Below, one piece after another: positions 26,134 through 34,465 of a stretch of DNA of 62,605 bases. Every line of letters starts with the position of its first letter. The stretch's first letter is position 1. The notes beneath the pieces are model-generated. The model did not search any database and was not told the DNA's origin. It worked only from the letters and a program-made list of their open reading frames with translations. Origin of the DNA: an uncultured Ruminococcus sp. (GTDB taxonomy: Bacteria; Bacillota; Clostridia; Oscillospirales; Ruminococcaceae). The stretch lies in the NCBI RefSeq assembly GCF_937915125.1, contig NZ_CALDMP010000005.1, positions 1-62,605 of the forward strand, written 5' to 3'. Both the position numbers and the translations under genes were made by a program.

Positions 26134-26979
26134 ATGAGGCGTTTGATACGCAGTTGTGCGGTCTGTATCCTAACTGTTTGCTTTTCTGTTTTTTCACTGC
26201 ATACAAACTGGTTCCGTGCGGCAGCAGAACAGCAGACAGAGGTGTCGGATATGAGCGGATATCCGGAAGAAACGGCTGCATTGGTCAATGATTTTCGTGC
26301 TGAAAATGGGCTGGAGCCGCTGCAGATCGCTCCGGTTTTATTGAAAGCTGCTTCGATACGTGCGCAGGAACAGCAGCAGACATATGGTCACACAAGACCG
26401 TCCGGCGAGAATTGGTTTACGATCGTGGGAGAAATGGGACTGGATACCAACTGTTTTGCTGCGGAAAATGTAGCTGCAGGGTATGAAACGCCGGAGGCTG
26501 TGGTAGAAGCCTGGAAAAATTCTCCGCCGCATCGTGCTGCTATGCTGGGAGAAAATTATGAGTATATTGGTATCGGCGTGAGCTATCTGGAAAATGATCC
26601 GGAATACTATTTTTATTACTGGGATCTGGTGATGATCTCCTCTGAAACCCCTTTGGATGGTGCGTGGATTCCGGGAAATAATGTTGAGACAACTGTTGTT
26701 ACGGACGAGCAGTCATCGATTGATACCACTGCTGCTGATACACTGCCCGGTGGACTCTCTATTTATACCCGCATAGGGGATGCGAATATGGATAAGGAAA
26801 TCAGCCTGGCGGATGTGGTTCTGATGCAGCAGATGATGCTGGGTCAGGTGACTGCCAATGACATGCAGCTGTTACAGGCGGATTGTTATCAGGATGGTAT
26901 CGTGGATCAAAAAGATGTCCTTACCTTGCTGCGGTTTTTGATGCGTCTCGTAACGCAGATTCCGGTGATTCCATCGTAA
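26134..26979 (+). CDS. Secreted CAP/SCP-domain protein with dockerin
   Basis: A signal peptide (1-31) leads to a CAP domain (about 50-165, as in YkwD and PR-1 proteins) with LVNDFRAENGL, HTRPSGENW and AENVAAGY, then PPHRAAMLG. The C-terminal dockerin (about 210-275) has GDANMDKEISLADV and a second repeat DCYQDGIVDQKDV. CAP proteins bind lipids or polysaccharides or act in cell-wall and host interaction; the biochemical role here is unknown. The dockerin implies incorporation into the cellulosome complex. AGGAGGGTG precedes the ATG. Confidence 0.9.
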   Translation: MRRLIRSCAVCILTVCFSVFSLHTNWFRAAAEQQTEVSDMSGYPEETAALVNDFRAENGLEPLQIAPVLLKAASIRAQEQQQTYGHTRPSGENWFTIVGEMGLDTNCFAAENVAAGYETPEAVVEAWKNSPPHRAAMLGENYEYIGIGVSYLENDPEYYFYYWDLVMISSETPLDGAWIPGNNVETTVVTDEQSSIDTTAADTLPGGLSIYTRIGDANMDKEISLADVVLMQQMMLGQVTANDMQLLQADCYQDGIVDQKDVLTLLRFLMRLVTQIPVIPS

Positions 26980-26989
26980 GGTGATACAA

Positions 26990-27090
26990 AAGGGGCTGTT
27001 GCAAGGACAGTCAAATCCTGGTTCACGGGTGCGATTCCCACATCGCACCGTTTTCCTTTTGGATTTTGACTGCCTGCAACAGCCCTTTCT
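26990..27090. terminator. Long-stem terminator with inner hairpin
   Basis: Outer arms GGGGCTGTTGCAAGGACAGT and ACTGCCTGCAACAGCCC enclose an inner stem (GGTGCGAT/ATCGCACC). It lies between two convergent genes. The inner stem resembles a tRNA T-arm but no complete tRNA fits. Confidence 0.65.
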
Positions 27091-27114
27091 ATGTGTTTCC
27101 ATTAGGCAACACCG

Positions 27115-27222
27115 CACAAAGAGCGCCTGACGGCTTGCACATCATCTGCTTGCAGATTTTCTGTCATATTTCACAAAAAATCTGACTGCGCATATGACGT
27201 ACAATCTTTATGCGGTATTGCC
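27115..27222 (+). repeat. Family-1 repeat (108 bp) at the histidine kinase stop codon
   Basis: Complete termini; flanks ATTA and TTTA differ by one base. The right flank TTTA is the complement of the kinase stop TAA plus A. Confidence 0.88.
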
Positions 27223-27223
27223 T

Positions 27224-28414
27224 TTACGTTGCCCTGTTCTCAATGGGCAGCAAAATGGTGATCTCTGTGCCTTTTCCCAGTTCACTCCGGAGAGAGATGG
27301 TGCCGTCGTGGCAATCAACGATATGCTTGACAATGGACAGCCCCAGACCAGTGCCGCCGCGCTGTTTGGAACGGCTTTTGTCCACACGGTAAAACCGCTC
27401 GAAGATCCGGCTCTGGGCGTTCAGGGGAATGCCGATGCCGTTGTCGGAGATGAGGATCTTCGCCTGCTGTCCCACGTGTGCAATGGAAATGTGTACCTCA
27501 CCGCCGGGATTGTTGTATTTGATGGCGTTGTCGATGAGGTTGATGAACAATTCCCGGATATATCCCTCGTTGCTGTGCAGCAGGAGACAGGTACCTTCCA
27601 GAGTTACTTGGATATGACTCTGTTGGATCTGTGGTTCCAGGAGCTGGATGGCACTTCTGGCGGAAGCGGAAAGCTCCACCGGGGTATCCAGCATTTCCGT
27701 ATGCTCTTCAATCTCAGAGAGCCGGATGATATCATTGATGAGAAAGAGCAGTCGTTCGCTTTCCCGTTCAATCATTGCGCCGTATTTGAGCACATCTTCT
27801 GTTTTGGTAATCATACCGCTGCCGAACATTTCCCCGAAGCCCTTGATGGTCGTCAGGGGCGTTTTCAGTTCGTGGGAGACGTTTGCCGTGAATTCCTGAC
27901 GCATTTTCTCTGCCTTGACGCTGTAGGTCACATCTACCAGGAGAATAATTGTGCCGAAAATGCCGCCCATTTCTACACGGCTGATATGGGCACGGATGTA
28001 TTTTCCGTCAATTTGCAGGAGCTGGCGGACAGACGCATGGTGTTCTGCTTTGGATTTGCGCAGAGCGTTCAGAAAATCCTGGTTGTCAGTGAGGATGAAA
28101 ATGGACTTATCCTCCCATTCGCCCTTGTCAATTTCCAATAGTGTTGTCGCCGTGCGGTTTGCCAGCTGGATCTTGTCGGAATCATCCAGGATCAGAATAC
28201 CCTCAACCATGTGCTCCTGGATCAGTCCGATAATATCCTTTTCGTGGTATAATTCTTTCTGCGTGCGGCTCATCTCCTGCCGCAGGGCATTTAGTGTTTT
28301 TTGTTCCTCCATGTGCTGCTGCTGCATGTGCTGTTTCAGGTGCATATACGCCATGCCCAGAATAAGCAGCAGGCTGACAGTCACAGCAAGGGCGATCCAT
28401 GCGATCCAGTCCAT
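27224..28414 (-). CDS. Sensor histidine kinase, PhoR-like
   Basis: Membrane sensor that phosphorylates the regulator encoded upstream. It has one N-terminal membrane helix (4-25), a short coiled region, a PAS domain (about 60-170), HisKA with SHELKTPLT (phospho-His) and HATPase_c with NLIDNAIKYN, ISDNGIGI and GGTGLGLSIV. There is no extracellular domain, so sensing is likely through PAS or the membrane. CGGAGG precedes its ATG, only three bases after the regulator stop. Confidence 0.93.
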   Translation of the reverse strand: MDWIAWIALAVTVSLLLILGMAYMHLKQHMQQQHMEEQKTLNALRQEMSRTQKELYHEKDIIGLIQEHMVEGILILDDSDKIQLANRTATTLLEIDKGEWEDKSIFILTDNQDFLNALRKSKAEHHASVRQLLQIDGKYIRAHISRVEMGGIFGTIILLVDVTYSVKAEKMRQEFTANVSHELKTPLTTIKGFGEMFGSGMITKTEDVLKYGAMIERESERLLFLINDIIRLSEIEEHTEMLDTPVELSASARSAIQLLEPQIQQSHIQVTLEGTCLLLHSNEGYIRELFINLIDNAIKYNNPGGEVHISIAHVGQQAKILISDNGIGIPLNAQSRIFERFYRVDKSRSKQRGGTGLGLSIVKHIVDCHDGTISLRSELGKGTEITILLPIENRAT

Positions 28415-28417
28415 GTT

Positions 28418-29104
28418 TTATCCTCCGATCTTATACCCGTAGCCTCGAACCGTGTGAATGAAATTCTGACATCCGGCGGCATCCAGCTTTTGCCGTAGCG
28501 TTTTGATATGGGCATCTACTGTGCGGGTCTCTCCCTCGTACTGAAAGCCCCAGACCTGTTCCAGGAGTCGGTCTCGGGAAATCGCCGTGCCCCGGTTTCG
28601 CACCAGATAGGACAGCAGTTCGAATTCTTTATATGTCAAAGGGATTTCTGTGTCCTGAAAAGTCACTATGCGTTGATCCAGGTCGATGACAAGCTCCTGG
28701 ACAGCCAGAACATGGGGCTGTTCCGGTTCTGCCGGATGGCTCCGGCGGAGTACTGCCTTAATACGGGACAGCAGTTCCATGATACCAAAAGGTTTTGTAA
28801 TGTAGTCGTCAGCACCGTTTTCCAGCCCGGTCACTTTGTCGATCTCCGTGGACTTTGCAGAGAGCATGATCACCGGGATATCCCGTGTTGCCGGTTCAGA
28901 TTTCAGACGCTTTAAAATGGAGATGCCGTCCTCGTCAGGAAGCATGATATCCAGCAGGATTAGTGCCGGGGCGGCCGTCTGCATCCGCTGGAAAAAAGCT
29001 TTGCCGTTGGGAAAGCCCTCCGCTGTATAGCCGCCGGACTGCAATGCGCAGGTGATCAGTTCTCGTATGCCGTTGTCATCTTCAATACAAAATATATTTG
29101 CCAA
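28418..29104 (-). CDS. Response regulator, PhoB/PhoP-like
   Basis: OmpR-type DNA-binding regulator of 228 residues. The receiver domain (1-118) has the acidic pocket ED, phospho-Asp in LLDIMLPDEDG and the Lys in TKPF. The winged helix (130-228) ends VRGYGYKIGG. It starts at TTG 29104; the nearby ATG is out of frame. The operon is regulator then kinase. PhoB/PhoR assignment rests on overall similarity and the kinase layout; the regulated genes are unknown. Confidence 0.92.
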   Translation of the reverse strand: MANIFCIEDDNGIRELITCALQSGGYTAEGFPNGKAFFQRMQTAAPALILLDIMLPDEDGISILKRLKSEPATRDIPVIMLSAKSTEIDKVTGLENGADDYITKPFGIMELLSRIKAVLRRSHPAEPEQPHVLAVQELVIDLDQRIVTFQDTEIPLTYKEFELLSYLVRNRGTAISRDRLLEQVWGFQYEGETRTVDAHIKTLRQKLDAAGCQNFIHTVRGYGYKIGG

Positions 29105-29137
29105 GATCCTCGTCCTCTTTCATGTAACTTCTGTTAG

Positions 29138-29182
29138 GGCAATCCCATAAAAGCCGTCAGGCGTTCTTTGTACGATGTTGCT
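29138..29182 (-). repeat. Family-1 repeat overlapping the uridine phosphorylase C-terminus
   Basis: Degenerate 45-bp copy with flanks TTAG and TCAG. Its right half encodes the last eight or so codons and stop of the adjacent minus-strand gene. Confidence 0.75.
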
Positions 29183-29939
29183 TCAGATCTGCCTCAATAG
29201 CTGCCGTCATGGCTTGCACCGCAGTTTCTACCGCATGTGTCATATCATTTTCGGCATGGGCATTATCCCGCACGACCTGTTCCCGTTCCTGATTCCACAG
29301 CATTTGCAGTACCGTGGCGCAGCGGACATGCCGGGCGGCGGCTACGATAAACAGTGCGGCGGATTCCATTTCGGATGCCAGGGCGCCGGCGGCTTTCCAT
29401 GCCTGCCAGTGATTCAGCAATGTTTGAGAGATTGGCATGGATTCCGGGTCATGCTGCCCATAAAAAGAATCTTTGCACTGTACCACGCCGGTGCTATAAG
29501 GATATGCACGGGATTGGGCAGCGCATACCAGATGCTGTACCAGAGAAAAGTCAGGTACTGCCGGAAAAGCGAGAGGCAGATATTCCTGTGTCGTTCCCTC
29601 CATGCGGATGGCACCGGTGGGAATGATGAGCGTTCCCGGTATCAATTCCGGCTGCATACCGCCGCAGGTGCCAATGCGGATGAAAGTGTGGGCACCCAGT
29701 GCCACCAGTTCCTCCATGGCAATGGCGGCAGAGGGTCCGCCGATTCCGGTGGAAGTGACGCTGACAGGCGTATCGCCGATTTTTCCGGTATAGGTGGTGA
29801 ATTCCCGGCTCTGGACGACCTTTTGGGCATCTGTCAGATAGCCTGCAATCATTGCCGTCCGTCCGGGATCGCCGGGAAGAAAGACATACTGTCCCACTTC
29901 ACCGGGGGCGCATTGGATGTGGAATTGACGTTCAGACAT
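29157..29939 (-). CDS. udp: Uridine phosphorylase
   Basis: Splits uridine with phosphate to uracil and ribose-1-phosphate in pyrimidine salvage. It is a 260-residue NP-I family protein with FLPGDPGR, STGIGGPSAAIAMEEL, RIGTCGG and SEMESAALF (ribose contacts). The start at 29939 (MSERQFHIQ) has AGGAGG at the right spacing; an upstream start adds MHSGGSP. The last residues (KQHRTKNA) come from the repeat at 29138, so the natural C-terminus has been replaced or extended. Deoxyuridine or another base as substrate cannot be excluded. Confidence 0.9.
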   Translation of the reverse strand: MSERQFHIQCAPGEVGQYVFLPGDPGRTAMIAGYLTDAQKVVQSREFTTYTGKIGDTPVSVTSTGIGGPSAAIAMEELVALGAHTFIRIGTCGGMQPELIPGTLIIPTGAIRMEGTTQEYLPLAFPAVPDFSLVQHLVCAAQSRAYPYSTGVVQCKDSFYGQHDPESMPISQTLLNHWQAWKAAGALASEMESAALFIVAAARHVRCATVLQMLWNQEREQVVRDNAHAENDMTHAVETAVQAMTAAIEADLKQHRTKNA

Positions 29940-30017
29940 GGGTGATCCTCCTGAATGCATAAAGTTGAATCATGGTGCATCATGCAGATGACGATGAAGC
30001 GTAAAAAGGCTGGGAAT

Positions 30018-30088
30018 TGTAGAGGCGAACTGCGTTCGCCCGCAGAATTCCGAAAATTACTCAACGGGCGAACAATGTTCGCCCTGCA
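30018..30088. repeat. TGTAGRGGCG inverted-repeat element
   Basis: TGTAGAGGCGAACTGCGTTC and GGGCGAACAATGTTCGCCC arms; same family as the copy at 19894. It lies upstream of udp and next to a family-1 copy. Confidence 0.7.
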
Positions 30089-30107
30089 TTGGTATAACTT
30101 CTATAAG

Positions 30108-30279
30108 GGCAATACCGCACAAAGATTGTGCGTCAGATGCGCCGTCAGATTTTTCGTCAGATGAAGCAAAAAGCGCAGTGAATACTTTGTGTATTCACGA
30201 GCATTTTTGCGAAATATGACGGAAAATATGCAAGCATATGACGTGCAAAGCCGTCAGGCGCTCTTTGTGCGGTGTTGCC
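30108..30279 (-). repeat. Family-1 repeat, 172-bp form
   Basis: Complete copy in reverse orientation with perfect TAAG direct repeats (30104-30107 and 30280-30283). Confidence 0.94.
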
Positions 30280-30325
30280 TAAGATAAAACAACAAAAATC
30301 GTTTTCAACGATAAAAACCGTCTGC

Positions 30326-30354
30326 TTGACAAATTGCCGAAACTCTGTTATGAT
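30326..30354 (+). promoter_or_regulatory. Sigma-A promoter
   Basis: TTGACA and TATGAT are separated by 17 bases, upstream of the DUF4190 gene. Confidence 0.75.
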
Positions 30355-30389
30355 ACTTACTGTTATCTTATTACGTGGAGGAATTGCAT

Positions 30390-30773
30390 ATGCAGCCGAA
30401 TCCGTACTGGCAGCCGCCGGAGCCGCAGCATCACTATGACATCCGTGCACTGATCTTCGGGGCAGTTTCTTTTCTGTTCTGCCAATTGCCGCTGATTCCT
30501 GTGGGAACGGGGATCATTGCCATTGTTTATGCTGCAAAAGCCAGAAAACAGCCGTACAGCAATCGGAACATTACCATAGTCGGCATGGTGCTCGGTATCA
30601 TCGGAATCTGTGTGGGATTTATTGCAACTATATACTGGGCATTCTGTTTTCTGGGGATTTTAGCGATGCTGTACCAGGAGTCGGATTTGGTGCCCACTCC
30701 TGCCGATCCGGATGTCTATGAATTTGAAAATCCCGGTCAGCCGGCAGTATTCCGGATGTGGAAATTTCTGTAA
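30390..30773 (+). CDS. DUF4190-like membrane protein
   Basis: A Pro/Gln-rich N-terminus (about 22 residues) is followed by two membrane helices (about 24-52 and 68-98) with the ARKQPYSNRNITIVGMVLGIIG signature seen in DUF4190 proteins, then an acidic tail. Function is unknown. ATG 30390 is used because GGAGGA lies eight bases upstream; an in-frame GTG at 30375 overlaps that site. The gene ends two bases from the convergent lipid kinase gene. Confidence 0.78.
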   Translation: MQPNPYWQPPEPQHHYDIRALIFGAVSFLFCQLPLIPVGTGIIAIVYAAKARKQPYSNRNITIVGMVLGIIGICVGFIATIYWAFCFLGILAMLYQESDLVPTPADPDVYEFENPGQPAVFRMWKFL

Positions 30774-30775
30774 AA

Positions 30776-31825
30776 TTACAGCTTATCCGTACTTTCGCTT
30801 TGGGCAACTTCAGTCTCCTCAGCAGTATTCGGATTCTGCGGCGGCTCCGGTACATTCATTTCCTCCGGCGGCGGCATCACCACCGCAAAGCCGGAATCTG
30901 GTGCTTCTTCTGCCTGTTCCCGGCAAGCGGGATCTACGCAGAAGGAAATTGCCTTATGATTGTTAACGATCCGGTTCACACGTTCTGTGCCGCCGTATTC
31001 GCCGTCAATGGTCCAGGAAACCGGCTCATCGTCCAGATTGGTCACCGTCAGTTGGGACGTGCGGAAATAGTGGAGATACTGCTTCGCCAGTCCCAGCTGG
31101 ATCTTGGAAAATGCCGCAATGAGCTGGTGGAATTCGATCAAATTGGACGGTTTGTGGATCAGGGTTACTTCAAAGAGACCGTCATCCCAGCGTACATCGG
31201 AAAGTGCCAGGAATTTCGCGACAGAGGAAGAATTCGTCACCATACCGTAGAGAAATTCATCTTCAATGACGCCGCCGTCATGTTCGATCCGCATCCGGCA
31301 GGAGCGGATCTTCGGCAGCTTGGAGATAGCATTGAGAATATAGGCGGCGTGTCCCAGGACATTTTTGAATTGCTGGGGTGTCTGGTATGAGATTTCCGTC
31401 AGTGCGCCGAATGCCGCAACATAGGTGAAATATTTATCGTTAAAGCCGCCAATATCGCATCGCATGGGCTCACCGTTGATGATGCAGTCCACAGCAGCTT
31501 CGGGGTCTTTGGGAATGCCCAGACCACGTGCAAAGTCGTTGGTGGAACCAAACGGGATATAGCCGATGGGGCACGGCGTTTCGCTTGACATACAGCCCTG
31601 GATCACTTCGTTCAATGTGCCATCGCCGCCGGAGCAGACGAGGATGTCATAACACCCGGCATCACAGGCTTCTTTTGCACATATTGTGGCATCGCCGCGT
31701 TCCTGGGTGGGATGCACCGTGACCTGAAATCCGGCAGCTGTGAAGCGGTCTACAATCATGGCGAGATGTGAACCGACAGATGCTCTGCCGGAATACAGAT
31801 TGCAGATAAAGTAAAGCTGTTTCAA
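30776..31825 (-). CDS. Diacylglycerol kinase family lipid kinase
   Basis: Probably phosphorylates diacylglycerol or a related lipid at the membrane. The 349-residue protein has the catalytic-domain hallmark CSGGDGTLNEVI and PFGSTNDFARGLG, then the C-terminal beta domain (DDGLFEV), and a Pro/Glu tail of about 45 residues absent from short homologues. Translation starts at TTG 31825 with AGGAGG seven bases upstream. It could be a DgkB- or YegS-type kinase; the lipid is not determined. Confidence 0.9.
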   Translation of the reverse strand: MKQLYFICNLYSGRASVGSHLAMIVDRFTAAGFQVTVHPTQERGDATICAKEACDAGCYDILVCSGGDGTLNEVIQGCMSSETPCPIGYIPFGSTNDFARGLGIPKDPEAAVDCIINGEPMRCDIGGFNDKYFTYVAAFGALTEISYQTPQQFKNVLGHAAYILNAISKLPKIRSCRMRIEHDGGVIEDEFLYGMVTNSSSVAKFLALSDVRWDDGLFEVTLIHKPSNLIEFHQLIAAFSKIQLGLAKQYLHYFRTSQLTVTNLDDEPVSWTIDGEYGGTERVNRIVNNHKAISFCVDPACREQAEEAPDSGFAVVMPPPEEMNVPEPPQNPNTAEETEVAQSESTDKL

Positions 31826-31930
31826 AAAATAACCTCCTTTGTCATTTCTATGGTATCTTTAGTATAACACGATTTGTGCAAAAATGCAAGGGCATTGAAA
31901 ACATGTTCCTGCGAAAGGAGATGGATTCTC

Positions 31931-33568
31931 ATGAGAAATGTGATGCAGGAAATCGAAGTGCCGGACTGGAAGGAACGTCTTGCCGCATATGTTCCCCAGG
32001 ATGCACAGGAACAGGTGGACTATGAGGAAATATGCAAGGCGGCGGAAATTGACGGCGTGCAGATCCTGCACCGTTCCAGAACAGCAGGTCATGTGACTTG
32101 TTCCGGCTTTGTCATGAATCCGGCGCTGGATGCCGTATTGATGGTGTATCATAATATTTACGATTCTTTTGCCTGGACAGGGGGACATGCAGATGGTTCC
32201 ACGGATTTTCTATGGACGGCCGTCCGGGAGGCAAAGGAGGAAACGGGGATCCGGAAACCCTTTCCGCTGTCCGGTGCAATTCTCTCTCTGGATGTGCTGC
32301 CGGTAAAGGCGCATGTGAAAAACGGCGCTGAAGTCCCGGCGCATGTGCACTATAATGTGACATACGGGCTGATCGCCGACTCCAGGGAAACCATTTCTGT
32401 GAAGCCGGATGAAAACCAGGCTGTCCAGTGGATTCCGGTGGAACAACTGGCGCAGGTTTGTCGGGAACCACATATGCTCCCGGTATATGAAAAGGTGATA
32501 GCCCGGATGCGTGCCTGTGCTGCACAGCAAAAGCAGGTCATGGCTGCTATGACAGAGCCGCTTCTGGCGTGGTATCCCTTCCATGCGAGAGATCTGCTCT
32601 GGCGGCATGACAAGGAACCTTATCATGTGTGGCTGTCGGAAATTATGTTGCAGCAGACACGTGTGGAGGCGGTGAAATCCTATTACCAGCGCTTTCTGGA
32701 AGTATTCCCGGATGTCCACGCCCTTGCGGCAGCAACGCAGGATCAGGTGAACAAGTGCTGGGAGGGTCTGGGCTACTACAGCAGAGCCGCCAATCTGCGC
32801 AAAGCTGCAGAGGAAATCGTGGAAACATATCACGGCAGCTTTCCGTCTACGTGGGAGGAAGTGCGCAGTCTGCCCGGTGTAGGAGATTACACAGCCGGTG
32901 CCATTTGTTCCATCTGTTATGAACTGCCCACGCCGGCGGTGGATGGCAATGTGCTACGGGTGACGGCACGGGTGACGGATAACTTCTGTGAGATCGACCG
33001 TACAGAGCGAAAAGAGGCAGTGACCAAAGCCCTTGGGGAAGTGTACCAGTCCCACCCTGGCAGCTGCGGTATGCTGACACAGGCACTCATGGAACTGGGT
33101 GCTACAGTGTGTCTGCCCAATGGTCAGCCCCTTTGCGGGGAATGCCCTCTGGCGTTTCTTTGTATGGCACGGAAAAATGACGATGTTATGCGTTTGCCCC
33201 AGAGAACGGCGAAAAAGCCCCGGAAAATGGAACAATATACTGTATTTGTACTGTGCTGTGACGGAAAATATGCAGTCCGGAAACGCAGTGCAAAGGGATT
33301 GCTGCACGGCTTGTGGGAATACCCCAATATTTCCGGTATATGCACCACAGAGGAGGCGATTGCACAGGTCAGTGCGTGGCACTGCCAGCCCCAAGATGTG
33401 CTGCAAACAGTAGAACGGCGGCATATTTTCACCCATGTGGAGTGGGAGATGTATGGGGTGTATCTGACCTGTGCCCGGCAGGATGAACAGTTCGTCTGGC
33501 GTTCGGCGCAGGAAATCGCAGCGGAGATTTCTCTGCCCACGGCATTCCGGCAGTTTATGCCGAAGTGA
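31931..33568 (+). CDS. mutY: NUDIX hydrolase-MutY adenine glycosylase fusion
   Basis: Two-part oxidative-damage enzyme of 545 residues. Residues about 1-200 form a NUDIX domain with box GHADGSTDFLWTAVREAKEETGI (19 of its residues seen; the first Glu of the box is Thr). Residues about 210-545 are MutY, which removes adenine opposite 8-oxoguanine: LSEIMLQQTRVE (catalytic Glu), LPGVGDYTAGAI, PAVDGNVLRV (catalytic Asp), an iron-sulfur Cys set with spacing 7-2-5 (usual 6-2-5), and a C-terminal NUDIX-like recognition domain. The start at 31931 lies ten bases after AAGGAG. The N-terminal substrate is unknown; it is not clearly MutT. Confidence 0.9.
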   Translation: MRNVMQEIEVPDWKERLAAYVPQDAQEQVDYEEICKAAEIDGVQILHRSRTAGHVTCSGFVMNPALDAVLMVYHNIYDSFAWTGGHADGSTDFLWTAVREAKEETGIRKPFPLSGAILSLDVLPVKAHVKNGAEVPAHVHYNVTYGLIADSRETISVKPDENQAVQWIPVEQLAQVCREPHMLPVYEKVIARMRACAAQQKQVMAAMTEPLLAWYPFHARDLLWRHDKEPYHVWLSEIMLQQTRVEAVKSYYQRFLEVFPDVHALAAATQDQVNKCWEGLGYYSRAANLRKAAEEIVETYHGSFPSTWEEVRSLPGVGDYTAGAICSICYELPTPAVDGNVLRVTARVTDNFCEIDRTERKEAVTKALGEVYQSHPGSCGMLTQALMELGATVCLPNGQPLCGECPLAFLCMARKNDDVMRLPQRTAKKPRKMEQYTVFVLCCDGKYAVRKRSAKGLLHGLWEYPNISGICTTEEAIAQVSAWHCQPQDVLQTVERRHIFTHVEWEMYGVYLTCARQDEQFVWRSAQEIAAEISLPTAFRQFMPK

Positions 33569-33618
33569 TCCAGTTTATGCAGCAGAATCAGTGATTTTGA
33601 GTAAAAAAACAAATGCGT

Positions 33619-33656
33619 CATAAAGTTGAGTATAAAGTTGAGTAAAGTTGAGTTTG
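33619..33656 (+). repeat. Short tandem repeat TAAAGTTGAGTA
   Basis: About three copies of a 12-bp unit lie upstream of the rnpB promoter. No function is evident. Confidence 0.6.
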
Positions 33657-33678
33657 CGTGAAAAATGAAACCATCCCC

Positions 33679-33707
33679 TTGACAAATCCAGAGAAATCCG
33701 GTATAAT
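33679..33707 (+). promoter_or_regulatory. Sigma-A promoter of rnpB
   Basis: TTGACA and TATAAT are separated by 17 bases; the RNA starts about 11 bases later. Confidence 0.88.
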
Positions 33708-33717
33708 TAACTACTAT

Positions 33718-34054
33718 GAGCAGACTGTGTGATAGCGCAGCGTAAGCTGTGAGGAAAGTCCGAGCACCATAGGGCAGGATAGCTGTTAACGGCAGCCGGG
33801 GGCGACCCTAGAGCCAGTGCAACAGAGAGATACCGCCGCAGCAATGCGGTAAGGGTGGAAAGGTGCGGTAAGAGCGCACCAGAGTACGGGAGACCGTACT
33901 GCTATGTAAACCTTATCCGGTGCAACGTCTATTGGTACACGCTGCCGCAACATCGGCCCGGTGGGCAGCGGCGTAATGGCGGCATGAGCTGCGAGGCGAC
34001 TTGCAGACTAGATAAATTATCACACACGACAGAACTCGGCTTATAGGTCTGGTC
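33718..34054 (+). ncRNA. rnpB: RNase P RNA
   Basis: Catalytic RNA that matures tRNA 5' ends. It has the 5' signature GAGGAAAGTCCGAGCACC, the core AGAGTACGGGAGACC-like P-helices and the 3' signature ACAGAACTCGGCTTATAGG. The ends pair as P1 (GAGCAGACT with AGGTCTGGTC). About 337 nucleotides. A hairpin (ACAGCGCAG/CTGCGCTGT, 34058-34085) follows and may end transcription. Confidence 0.95.
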
Positions 34055-34120
34055 ATGACAGCGCAGCATTTTTGACTGCGCTGTCTTTGTAGGAATATGT
34101 TTTAATCAGTGATTCCTTAG

Positions 34121-34201
34121 GGCAATACCGCACAAAGATTGTGCGTCAGATGCAAGCATATGACGTGCAAAGCCGGAAGGCGTTCTTTGTGCGGTGTTGC
34201 C
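34121..34201 (-). repeat. Family-1 repeat, 81-bp form
   Basis: Complete reverse copy; flanks TTAG and ATAG (one mismatch). Confidence 0.9.
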
Positions 34202-34246
34202 ATAGAAAGAATAACGCTGCATAAGATAGTTCTGGAGGTGTCTGTG

Positions 34247-34423
34247 ATGGATATGCTGGAACAGAATGGGAAAACTACAGTGCAGGCAGGGAATCGGAGC
34301 TATACTGTGATCGTGACTGCACCGGAGAAAAATGCGGCGAGAGAAGATTCAGATCGGATCCGGCTGGGAAAAATGCTGGATCAGCTGATCCGCATTCCTG
34401 GCGGAAAGCGAAAAAGGAAGTAA
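34247..34423 (+). CDS. Small hypothetical protein upstream of GH95
   Basis: A 58-residue protein (MDMLEQNGKTTVQAGNRSYTVIV ... GGKRKRK) with a beta-like start and basic tail. GGAGG lies eight bases before the ATG, and the GH95 gene begins 42 bases after its stop. It is faintly like TnpW-type small proteins, but I do not assign it. The good ribosome site argues that it is real. Confidence 0.55.
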   Translation: MDMLEQNGKTTVQAGNRSYTVIVTAPEKNAAREDSDRIRLGKMLDQLIRIPGGKRKRK

Positions 34424-34465
34424 AGCGATAATATTGCTGGAATCGAGAAAACGGAGGTGCTGTGT

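Noticed and set aside
27010..27060. tRNA-like sequence (GGTTCACGGGTGCGATTCCC)
   Set aside because: Only T-arm and acceptor-like pieces are present; it is the inner hairpin of a long terminator.
34247..34423. TnpW assignment for the small ORF before GH95
   Set aside because: Similarity is only in size and general pattern; left as hypothetical.
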